Shown: positions 14,701-20,940 of the stretch, piece by piece
How positions within the stretch are numbered: position 1 is the stretch's first letter
How the letters are laid out: each line of letters starts with the position of its first letter
Assembly (NCBI GenBank): GCA_902497145.1
Contig: CABVDR010000047.1
Span: 1-20,940, forward strand
DNA: 20,940 nt
Reading direction: 5' to 3'
Source of the DNA: an uncultured Oscillospiraceae bacterium
Lineage (GTDB): Bacteria > Bacillota > Clostridia > Oscillospirales > Oscillospiraceae
The notes under the pieces: model-generated
The model's database searches: none
What the model was told of the DNA's origin: nothing
Seen by the model: the letters and a program-made list of their open reading frames with translations, nothing else
Program-made: the position numbers and the translations under genes

Positions 14701-17700
14701 CGCTGGCGGTGGTGCCGGTATAGTGATAGGTCACATTGGTGGTGCCGTGGGTGTCGGAGGCGGGAACGGGGGCCTTGGCTTTTTCGCCGTAGGTCCAGTC
14801 CGCCATGGTGACGGAGGCTTCGCCCGAAGCCGGGATGATCTGCCACGCCTGTGTCGTGTTTGTCACGCCCTCCAGCGTATAGTTCATGTTGCCCACGCCG
14901 GTGACCGTGACCGTATAGTCATTCACATCGGTGGCTTCTCTGGTGCCTGTGTAAGTCAGATTGAAGGTGTCGTTCCCCACTTGGTTGTCCACTGTGGCGG
15001 TAATGGTGTGTTTCTGGCCGTCGTAAGTGATGGGATCGGTGTAATTCCAGCTCAACTCCACCTTAAGGGGCGCAATATCGACCGTCACAGCGTTACTGGT
15101 GACCGCTTGGGTTTGGCCATCACCCTCAGCAGTGACCACCACATGATAGCTGCCGCTGTCGGTCACATCGGAAAGGGTCAGGGTATTCCCGGTTTTACCG
15201 CGCAACAACGTTCCGTCCTTATACCACGCATAAGAGAGGGGCACGCCAACTCCTCCGCTGTGGCCAGCATTGGCGGTAAGGGTAATGGGTTCGCCGTAGG
15301 TGACGCTGATTTTGTCGGCTTTCAACTCCACCGTGGGCGTGTTCAGCGTCCACTTGGCGGTGAGATTTAGATTTTTAGTAACAGCGGTATCAAACTTCCA
15401 TGGCGTTGTGCCGTCGTACCACCCGTCGAAGGTGTAACCCTCACGGGTAGGCGGGGTGGTGGGCTCTGTGGCTGTGCCGCCGCTGACCACCAGCTGGCTA
15501 TCCACCTGGCTGCCGCCGTCGCTATTAAAGGAGATGCGGTAAACCTGCATTTCTTTGGTGGTGGTCAGTCCGGCGTTGGAGGTAGCGGTAAAGGTGTATT
15601 TTCCCGGCTGCGTCACATTGTAGGTCGGTCCGGTGACGGGCACGGCCTGGCCGCCGTCTTTGGCGACTGTAACGCTGTCACTGCCGTCGGAGGTAATCGT
15701 CAAATTCAGGCTGCTCGCGCCGGTGTCGCCGCCGGTGACAGTCAGATCAGGAGGATTTTGGTTGATCTGGATGGGGCCGACGAAGCCGCTGGTGGTATTG
15801 GCGGGGCGAGGAGAGCCGTCGCCGTAGGTGCCGGCGGTGTTGTCGGTGACCGCATAGTAAATATACCATTCGCCATCTTGATCTACGGTCACATTGCCGC
15901 CGGAGTTGGAAGAAAACGGGGTCAGCTCCGTGGGTGTGTCGGTGTTGTTCGTTACGACCGCATATTTGGCGGTGTTCAGATTACTGCCACCCTGGTCTGC
16001 AAAGTCGAACTCAATGGTCACCGGTTTCGACTGCCACCCGTCTGGCAGCGGAGTATGGGTGACGGTGGGGGCGGTGGTGTCGATTTTGTCGATTGTAAAG
16101 CTTGCGGAATTGCTGCCGCCGTAGGTGTTGTCCACCACGGAGACCGTATAGGTATCGTTTTGGGACACCAGAATGGTGCCGGAAATGTCGGTGGTGGTTC
16201 TGCCATCGGGGAGGGTGACCACACAGCTGTCGGTATGTCCTCCTACCAGCTTCCACTCCAGGGTCTGGGCCTCGTTGGTCCAGCTTTGGCCGTCCCAGGA
16301 GGTAAAGCCCTCGCCACTATTGGAGGCCAGACCGATGGTAACAGTGGGGGCGTAAGCATCTGCGCCCGCCGGCGAGATCACCTGGTAGGCCGGAGAGGTG
16401 ACGGTGGTCTCGTTCCCCACTTTGTCGGTGACCTTCAGGTGGAGATAAATCCCCGTTTCATCATTCTCAGAGGCATCATAGGTCAGCTCCGTGGCGCTGT
16501 CCACCAAACTCCAATCACCGCCGGGGGCGGTTTCCGAAGTACTCCACAGATATTCCGCTTTTGCTATACCGGACTGGGCGTCTGTACAGCTCACGGGCAG
16601 GGTGATGCTGTGGTAGACGCTGTTCTTTTGAGTGGGTTCATTGGCCGTCATGGCCCCGATGGAGGCCGTGGGAGCCGTGGTGTCGATCTTGCTCACCTCG
16701 GCGGTGTCGGTAACCGCTTCGCCGCTGGAGGACACGCAGCGGAAGGCGTAGGTGCCGTTTTTGTCCACGGTGACGCTGCCTCCGGAGATCGTTTCCCATT
16801 CCTCGTTGCCGTAGCGGTACTCCGCGGTGCCGTTTTCGGCGTCTACCTGGATGGTGCGGCTCTTTGCCCAGTTGGTGTTGTCGACCGAGACGCGGATGGT
16901 GGGCGGCTGGACAAGCTCTGTGCTGCCGGAACTGCCGCCGGTAGTAAAGTTTACACTGGTGTGCTTATAGGTCAGCGCGCCGTTGCCATCGCACACACCC
17001 AGCACGTGGAGGTACCAGGTGCCGCTCTCCTGACGGGTCATGGCCGTAAAGCCGGTAGTCTTGGCCTGCTCCAGTTCAGTGCCGGTCAGGGGGATCCAGC
17101 CGGTGGCGGGCATAGCAGTGCTATTCGACCAGGCGTAGCGCAGAGAAGTGGTGTTCTCATTGGTATTGGAGATGGTGGCCTGGCCCACGCCGCCGGAGAT
17201 GGAACCGTCGGACAGGTTAAAGGACGGCGTCCGGGTGTCCACGCTGGCCGTAGTCTGAACGTCGATTGAGGGAGTTCCCCCATTGTTTGCCATATCCCTA
17301 ATCGTGGCGGTGATGCCCGTGACTGTAAGGGTGCCGGGGGCATTGGCGGGTACCGTGCCGGTGAAGTAGAGCACATTGGTGTCCCCGCCGCCGGCGTAGG
17401 TGGCGGGACCCCAGCTGGTGCTGATAGTGCTGCCGCTCAGATTGCCGCTGTTCGTACTGTCCACGATTTCGTCGAAAATGAGGGAAACAGTAAAGCTGTC
17501 GCCCACCCGGTAGGTGCTGTCGCCCATGTCGCCAATGGCCAGCAGGGTGGGCTCTGTGTTGTCAATGAACTGATAGTGGTAGACAACATTTTGCGTGTAC
17601 CAGGTATCGCTGTTATCGCCGCAGGCACCGTAGGAGACAGTGACCTGATCGGTGGTTACAGGAAAGGCGATGTAGTTCTTGGTGGCGGGTCCCATCCACT

Positions 17701-20011
17701 TCTCCTGTGTCAGTTTGGATTTGTTGCTGTTTCCGGTGGTAGCGATCTCAGTTCCACTTGCAGCATTCACCGGAAAACGATAGGAAGCCCAGCTGGTATC
17801 TTTGTCGCTCCCGCCATGCTCAAAAAGCCCTGTATAGCCAACCAATGTAGACTCGGAATAACTGCCCTTCAGTTTATCTCCGCTGCTATCATATGGATAA
17901 ACGCCGGTGTCGGTGGTACTTCCCGGCACAATTTGAACGGCCTGATAGCCGCTCTCTCCCTCTTTTGCGTCAAAGGTCACATAAAATTGAATCTCGCTTG
18001 ATACAGCCTGTACATAGGAGCGGATGCTGGCGTCAGGCTGAACGGAGATGTGATCCTGCTCACTGCCCCGGGCATTACTTGTCCAGCCTTTTTTTCCGTC
18101 ATCGTTATAGTCGCCCCGCTCTTTTTCGCCGGTGTCTCCGTTTTGCGTCTGTTCGATAAAATTGTTGCGGTCAATGGTCTGGTTCCCCGTCATGGTGCGG
18201 GTAGCCACATCCCGGTTGCCCTCGATCACCGCGCCGCCGTCCACCCGGTAGATCTCCACCGAATAAGTGCGGTTGGCGTTGGAGTAGCCGGTGGCGGTAT
18301 TCCCGTTATACTGCGTGTTGACGCTGTGCTCGGCAATGGTTATGGTTGCGGAAGTTTCTCCGTCGGGAATGGTGACCGTACTGCTTTGATGTTCAAAGTG
18401 GGTGCCGCCCACGGCGGAGCCGTTGATGGTACGGAAGTAGACGGTTTGCTCTCCGTTAGTGCCTCCGGTGCGGCTGACAGTAAATACATTGTTGCCGTTA
18501 TTGCGAATTGTGAACGTGCCATATTCCGGGATGCTGTCGCCGACGGTGGCCTCAGGGCCGTAGTAGGTGACGTTCCCCACCACGGCGTAGGCCCGGGCGT
18601 AATAGGTCACGCCCTGAGCCAGTTCCACCGTGGTGCTAATGGATGTATCCGGCGTTGTCACTGGGGTGTCAGTTTTATATATCCCGTTGTTGACCGTGGT
18701 GGTGGGGCTGCTGATGACACCCCAGACGATGCCGGTCTCGGTGATCTCATCCGGCCCCGGCTCACGCAGGGTAACCGAGAGGGTGCTGCCGCTGTAAGCG
18801 GGTGCCGTAAAGGCCAGCGGGCCGGGGAGCACGTTCAAGGCGACGGTTCCATTTACAGAATTGCCCGCCGCGTCGGTGACGGTAACGGAAACCTGTTTTG
18901 TACCCCGACTTTGGGCAGTGGTATCGTCTGCGTTCACCGTGACGGTACATCCGGTCAACGGCTCATTGTCGGTGATTTTCAGGGCTGCTTTGATGGAGTT
19001 TTGCACCACTTCGCCGGTAGTGCCGGTGGTCACAGTCATTGGATCACATTCAAATGTAGGGGCTTGGATGTCCTTCCACACGGCGGTCAGGGTGTAGCCG
19101 TTCTGCTTATAGTTGAGGGTAGCTCCGGGCTGGTATTGCGTACCGTCTGCATCCACCCAATGCTGAAATTGGTATCCCCCGGTACGGGTAGGACGTTCAC
19201 TGACAACCTGTACCGAGCCGCCGAGCTGGATGCCCTGATTGGCGGGCATCCCCGACACATTCAGCCCGCCGGGCTGATAGATCACCGCGCCGGGCAGAGT
19301 CACTTGGCCTTGGATGGTGTTCCCGGCGTTATCCGTGATAGCAACCGTGGCGGTTTTCCCACTGCACTGCACCGTGTAGCTGCGGGAATCCAGGGTGACG
19401 GTCTGATCCGCTCCATAGGTCAACGCTACCGTGTAGTCGGCGCTGTTACTGGAGTCGGTATTACCGGGGTCGTTGAGATAGACGGTCACATTCTCCCAGG
19501 TGATTGTTGCAGTCTCATAGGTGTAGGCGTACAGGGGGCCGCAGTCCTTCGCACCGCCTGCCCAGCAAAAGTACCGATACTGAGTGGGGGTTGCTGTGTT
19601 CGGCACCCGGTAAAGTCCACCTTTTGGGCAGTTGTCAAAGCCTTTGCCCTTGGTTACCACCTTCACATAGGTGGCCAGGTTTTGGGATGCCCCGTCTCCA
19701 TAGACCCGCTCAATGTATTTGGTGCAGTTGTTTGAATCGCTGGTGGCCTCCAGCACCGCGCCGGAGCCCAGCTGGGCCACAGCGTCATTCTGGTCATATA
19801 CCCCGTCCAAAAAGGCGTACTCGGTGCCTGGGTCAAATTGCGTCGTTTCCACAAAGTTGTAGTAGATAAAGCCCCGGCCGGAACCAGAGCCCTCCACCTT
19901 CGTCAATTCCATTGGCCCAGTCCCTGCCGCTGCGGCGGGGACTTCCAGGCTGGGCACCATACCGATCACCATACACAGCGCAAGCAGAATGCTCAAACAC
20001 CGTTTTCTCAT
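11732..20011 (-). CDS. Giant SLH-anchored multidomain surface protein
   Basis: A 2,759-residue secreted protein, probably an adhesin or S-layer-associated protein. A signal peptide (RKRCLSILLALCMVIGMVP, ending near AAAA-G at about 30) is followed by many beta-rich modules: an InlB/Listeria-Bacteroides-type repeat (about 242-313), an Ig/HYR-like domain (315-394), an FN3-like domain, a Calx-beta domain (497-590), an Asp-rich DYNDDG loop (about 634), several Ig-like domains with the DTTAPT motif (about 1110 and 1310), a second InlB repeat (1489-1556), an Ig-like domain (1557-1647), MBG/YDG-type repeats (1648-2130), a third InlB-like repeat (2136-2203), a carboxypeptidase-regulatory-like domain (2206-2285), a Gly/Ser linker (about 2475), another repeat domain, and three SLH domains (about 2580-2759) that bind cell wall polymer. 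I chose ATG 20011, with AGGAGG just upstream. A Cys-rich miniprotein gene precedes it by 48 bases. I see no clear terminator after it. Domain limits are by eye. Confidence 0.93.
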   Translation of the reverse strand: MRKRCLSILLALCMVIGMVPSLEVPAAAAGTGPMELTKVEGSGSGRGFIYYNFVETTQFDPGTEYAFLDGVYDQNDAVAQLGSGAVLEATSDSNNCTKYIERVYGDGASQNLATYVKVVTKGKGFDNCPKGGLYRVPNTATPTQYRYFCWAGGAKDCGPLYAYTYETATITWENVTVYLNDPGNTDSSNSADYTVALTYGADQTVTLDSRSYTVQCSGKTATVAITDNAGNTIQGQVTLPGAVIYQPGGLNVSGMPANQGIQLGGSVQVVSERPTRTGGYQFQHWVDADGTQYQPGATLNYKQNGYTLTAVWKDIQAPTFECDPMTVTTGTTGEVVQNSIKAALKITDNEPLTGCTVTVNADDTTAQSRGTKQVSVTVTDAAGNSVNGTVALNVLPGPLAFTAPAYSGSTLSVTLREPGPDEITETGIVWGVISSPTTTVNNGIYKTDTPVTTPDTSISTTVELAQGVTYYARAYAVVGNVTYYGPEATVGDSIPEYGTFTIRNNGNNVFTVSRTGGTNGEQTVYFRTINGSAVGGTHFEHQSSTVTIPDGETSATITIAEHSVNTQYNGNTATGYSNANRTYSVEIYRVDGGAVIEGNRDVATRTMTGNQTIDRNNFIEQTQNGDTGEKERGDYNDDGKKGWTSNARGSEQDHISVQPDASIRSYVQAVSSEIQFYVTFDAKEGESGYQAVQIVPGSTTDTGVYPYDSSGDKLKGSYSESTLVGYTGLFEHGGSDKDTSWASYRFPVNAASGTEIATTGNSNKSKLTQEKWMGPATKNYIAFPVTTDQVTVSYGACGDNSDTWYTQNVVYHYQFIDNTEPTLLAIGDMGDSTYRVGDSFTVSLIFDEIVDSTNSGNLSGSTISTSWGPATYAGGGDTNVLYFTGTVPANAPGTLTVTGITATIRDMANNGGTPSIDVQTTASVDTRTPSFNLSDGSISGGVGQATISNTNENTTSLRYAWSNSTAMPATGWIPLTGTELEQAKTTGFTAMTRQESGTWYLHVLGVCDGNGALTYKHTSVNFTTGGSSGSTELVQPPTIRVSVDNTNWAKSRTIQVDAENGTAEYRYGNEEWETISGGSVTVDKNGTYAFRCVSSSGEAVTDTAEVSKIDTTAPTASIGAMTANEPTQKNSVYHSITLPVSCTDAQSGIAKAEYLWSTSETAPGGDWSLVDSATELTYDASENDETGIYLHLKVTDKVGNETTVTSPAYQVISPAGADAYAPTVTIGLASNSGEGFTSWDGQSWTNEAQTLEWKLVGGHTDSCVVTLPDGRTTTDISGTILVSQNDTYTVSVVDNTYGGSNSASFTIDKIDTTAPTVTHTPLPDGWQSKPVTIEFDFADQGGSNLNTAKYAVVTNNTDTPTELTPFSSNSGGNVTVDQDGEWYIYYAVTDNTAGTYGDGSPRPANTTSGFVGPIQINQNPPDLTVTGGDTGASSLNLTITSDGSDSVTVAKDGGQAVPVTGPTYNVTQPGKYTFTATSNAGLTTTKEMQVYRISFNSDGGSQVDSQLVVSGGTATEPTTPPTREGYTFDGWYDGTTPWKFDTAVTKNLNLTAKWTLNTPTVELKADKISVTYGEPITLTANAGHSGGVGVPLSYAWYKDGTLLRGKTGNTLTLSDVTDSGSYHVVVTAEGDGQTQAVTSNAVTVDIAPLKVELSWNYTDPITYDGQKHTITATVDNQVGNDTFNLTYTGTREATDVNDYTVTVTGVGNMNYTLEGVTNTTQAWQIIPASGEASVTMADWTYGEKAKAPVPASDTHGTTNVTYHYTGTTASGVQYDSPEIPTDAGDYTVTATFAATENYNEVTVQDIFTIAPRPVELTWSGKTHIPYDGLEHTVTPSIDNLVQGDACNLTCEAYQKVDAGTYIAEVIALSNPNYTLEGGINTTLEWQITPIAGTASVIMEGWTYDGTANHAPSPVSTTNGTDHVTYRYTGTTISGVSYDSIEIPTDAGDYTVTATFAATTNYEEAKAQADFTIAKKDVMATWSGLAQVYDTTEPVQAMLSGVVSGDNVSAVVAEAGQTAGSYDLTATLTGAESANYTLKNGTATLTIQPKPVIFAVTDNVAEADGNVKHADVAADDDKCTSYTVTYQQNGNEVASPKEAGSYEIWVEITDSNYRHTGGSDTMQVGTLTITQAPPVLYTVTFSGGEGAAGGMASTEAVGGSVLTLPASGFTKDNVQFTGWLYDGKTYQPGDRFTMPNRAVTFTAQWQEVFQVSGTITEKTEGTDSPVVTGATVSLWLGANKIDETSTNKDGTYKFANLIPGIYNLVVTKDVRTVTIKVELTENKTCDATLPKGATNSIVEVTPGSPDIVVGNLDTVFHQEPDDTVYTQADQTTVIGGGKVEFTFTADEKQMGDLTISNDMDKIAEKKDDTVTIGLVMDYKLGKEVFNAEGQKIDAASKTITQSNVLLEILLPLPTELQGKDQYSVYRVHKEEVQELTTTPNALAEYFTVSSDKTQLTLYVKCFSTYAIGYTEFTETPSGGSSGGSFEPSYPPIIQPTEHGSVTISPKTPQKDDTVTITATPEDSYAVDTVTVTDPNGQTVEVTRSDDGTYTFTQPAGKVTITVTFRQTTDISDCPRDESCPMAPFTDVDRSAWYHDGVHYCVEHGLMAGTSKTTFAPNSSTSRGMIATILWRLEGSPIVSAPMGYDDVKLEDWYGEAVCWANSAGVVTGYGNGTFGPNDPITREQMAAMLWRYAGSPDVDGSLSSFVDGEQTSNWAQSAMIWAVDQGLISGVGNDRLDPWGQATRAQAATILMRFAETMAQ
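14071..14331 (-). repeat. Internal domain repeat of the giant SLH protein, copy B
   Basis: Second copy of an MBG/YDG-type module. It matches copy A (14560-14820) at an offset of exactly 489 bases (163 codons), including an identical peptide TDAGDYTVTATFAAT and a shared run of bases coding for it. Confidence 0.8.
14560..14820 (-). repeat. Internal domain repeat of the giant SLH protein, copy A
   Basis: First copy in protein order of the 163-residue repeat. DNA identity to copy B is high around 14640-14690 and lower elsewhere, which points to duplication followed by divergence or local gene conversion. Confidence 0.8.
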
Positions 20012-20059
20012 CTCTGTTCCTCCTCGCATTGGTCATACGCTCTGGTCGTTCCGCCTGCT

Positions 20060-20290
20060 TTACCCCATCTGCACTTCCGGCCAGCAGCAGATTCCTACCT
20101 CCAGCGCTACCGGGCACTTCAGGTGAAAATCCGCATAGCGGCAGAACCAGCACTGCCTGCCGTCCATGGGCAAATATTCTTTTCTGGGGGTGAACGCCGG
20201 GCAGCTCTGCCGGGGCCACACGCTGCCGCCTGGCTTTGGGGCTGGCAGAACTTCCTGCCGGTTACAATATGCTGTACAGTCGTATTGCAT
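20060..20290 (-). CDS. Small cysteine-rich protein of unknown function
   Basis: A 76-residue protein with eight cysteines (5, 9, 30, 47, 50, 59, 68, 69) and no signal peptide or membrane segment. The second half, CWFCRYADFHLKCPVALEVG then ICCWPE, has a CxxC plus two more spaced cysteines, as in small zinc or iron-sulfur folds. Coding status is supported by AGGAGG eight bases before ATG 20290, by its place 48 bases upstream of the giant SLH gene on the same strand, and by the lack of any other frame here. I do not recognise a named family. Its position as first gene of the surface-protein operon, divergent from a LytTR regulator, suggests a role tied to that locus, but the sequence does not show what. 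Confidence 0.7.
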   Translation of the reverse strand: MQYDCTAYCNRQEVLPAPKPGGSVWPRQSCPAFTPRKEYLPMDGRQCWFCRYADFHLKCPVALEVGICCWPEVQMG

Positions 20291-20315
20291 CGCCAGGCCT
20301 CCTCTGGAACCCCTC

Positions 20316-20344
20316 TTGACGGACTTCCGCTTCCATGCTATGTT
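20316..20344 (+). promoter_or_regulatory. Promoter of the LytTR regulator gene
   Basis: TTGACG (20316-20321), a 17-base spacer and TATGTT (20339-20344), about 96 bases before the regulator start. A minus-strand -10-like TACAAT (20351-20346, with a weak TTTCCG at 20373-20368) lies two bases away, so the divergent promoters appear to overlap. Confidence 0.55.
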
Positions 20345-20386
20345 CATTGTACAAATCGCGGCGAAATCGGAAAGCGATTGTTCAAA

Positions 20387-20413
20387 ATTTGCAATAATTT
20401 GCGTAAAATTTGT
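20387..20413 (+). promoter_or_regulatory. Phased ATTTG repeats upstream of the LytTR regulator
   Basis: ATTTGC at 20387, ATTTGC at 20397 and ATTTGT at 20408: steps of 10 and 11 bases, one helical turn each. They lie between the overlapping promoters and the ribosome binding site. LytTR regulators bind short direct repeats on one DNA face, so this is a candidate binding site; the motif itself is not a known box that I can confirm. Confidence 0.35.
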
Positions 20414-20439
20414 GTATTGATGCGGAGAGGAGGCCAGCT

Positions 20440-20940
20440 ATGCTGCGAATTGCCCTGTGTGATGACGAAGAAAAACAACTGAACCAGGCGGCAGCAATGC
20501 TGAATACCTATCTCAGCTCCCGTCCTGATTTAAGTGGACAAGTGGAGACTTTTCGGAGTGGCATCGCGCTGCTGACACGGGTGGAGGACGCAGGAGGCTT
20601 TGATCTTTATGTGTTAGATATTCTCATGCCGCAGCTAAGTGGGATCGATACCGGACATCGTCTGCGGGCGCTGGGAGACGGCGGAGAGATTGTCTATCTC
20701 ACCACTTCCAACGACTTTGCCGCCGACAGCTATGACGTCCGTGCTTTTTTCTATCTGCTCAAGCCCGTGAATGAGGCAAAGCTTTTCCAGGTGCTGGACG
20801 GTGCGGTAGAGAAACTGAACCGAAGGCGGAGCAGTGCCGTTGTGGTAACCACCGTGGACGGTCCCCGGCGTATCTTGCTGGAGCGCATCCGATATGTGGA
20901 ACGGATGGGTCGCTGTATGCGCTATTACTGTACCGATACC
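20440..20940 (+). CDS. LytTR-family response regulator (partial, runs off the right edge)
   Basis: The first 167 codons of an AgrA/LytR-type two-component regulator. The receiver domain shows the acidic pair D8-D9, the phosphate-accepting D60 in VLDILMP, the TTS switch region (88-90) and the conserved K108 in LLKPV. After a short linker, the LytTR DNA-binding domain begins near residue 130 (VVTTVDGPRRILLERIRYVE, then RYY). GGAGG lies six bases before ATG 20440. It is divergent from the Cys-rich/giant SLH protein operon and shares its upstream region, so it probably controls that operon. In such systems a sensor histidine kinase gene usually follows, which would be beyond the window. Confidence 0.93.
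   Translation, partial: MLRIALCDDEEKQLNQAAAMLNTYLSSRPDLSGQVETFRSGIALLTRVEDAGGFDLYVLDILMPQLSGIDTGHRLRALGDGGEIVYLTTSNDFAADSYDVRAFFYLLKPVNEAKLFQVLDGAVEKLNRRRSSAVVVTTVDGPRRILLERIRYVERMGRCMRYYCTDT

Noticed and set aside
12550..18500. Repeated short DNA motifs in the giant gene considered as a CRISPR-like or intergenic repeat
   Set aside because: The repeats keep the reading frame and encode recurring domain motifs, so they are coding repeats, not an array with spacers.
12206..19735. Long plus-strand open frames (about 370-560 residues) opposite the giant SLH gene
   Set aside because: All are antisense shadows caused by biased third positions in the repetitive GC-rich gene; none has a motif or a start signal.

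Overview
The window looks like chromosome from a gut-type Clostridia bacterium, probably Oscillospiraceae (Flavonifractor/Lawsonibacter-like). This is inferred from moderately GC-rich genes with strong AGGAGG ribosome binding sites, a clostridial feo operon with a FeoB-associated Cys-rich miniprotein, a MarR-MATE pair, an oleate hydratase and an SLH-anchored giant surface protein. No 16S gene or other species marker is present.

Layout. Positions 1-470 are AT-rich and hold the first codons of a minus-strand gene that resembles a conserved integrative-element protein; this looks like the edge of a mobile element. It abuts a free-standing C-terminal tRNA-binding piece of methionyl-tRNA synthetase (468-953) that ends in a strong terminator. 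Next comes a MepR/MepA-like unit on the plus strand: marR, a MATE efflux pump and a cytidylate-kinase-like gene, with the same 18-bp palindrome in front of marR and in front of the pump. A bidirectional terminator separates these from the convergent iron operon (feoA2, feoA, feoB, Cys-rich miniprotein; minus strand). The feo promoter carries three copies of a 16-bp imperfect palindrome in helical phase, and a fourth copy lies before feoB.

The region 7078-8160 has an intact tRNA-Leu(UAG), a possible structured RNA between two terminators, and two decayed genes facing each other: an unidentified 3' remnant and a TetR remnant with an ATA in place of its start codon. Then come an oleate hydratase with an unusual hydrophobic N-terminal extension and a TetR regulator, both on the minus strand.

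At 11082-11263 there is a second, diverged copy of the tRNA-Leu promoter, leader and 5' half. It is cut in the anticodon region by a truncated large serine recombinase. This looks like the border of an island. The island side carries a 2,759-residue SLH-anchored mosaic surface protein, an 8-cysteine miniprotein just upstream of it in the same operon, and a divergent LytTR response regulator running off the right edge. This last group is the most plausible unexplored system in the window: a regulated cell-surface locus next to a broken tRNA gene. All function assignments rest on reading motifs by eye; no database search was run.
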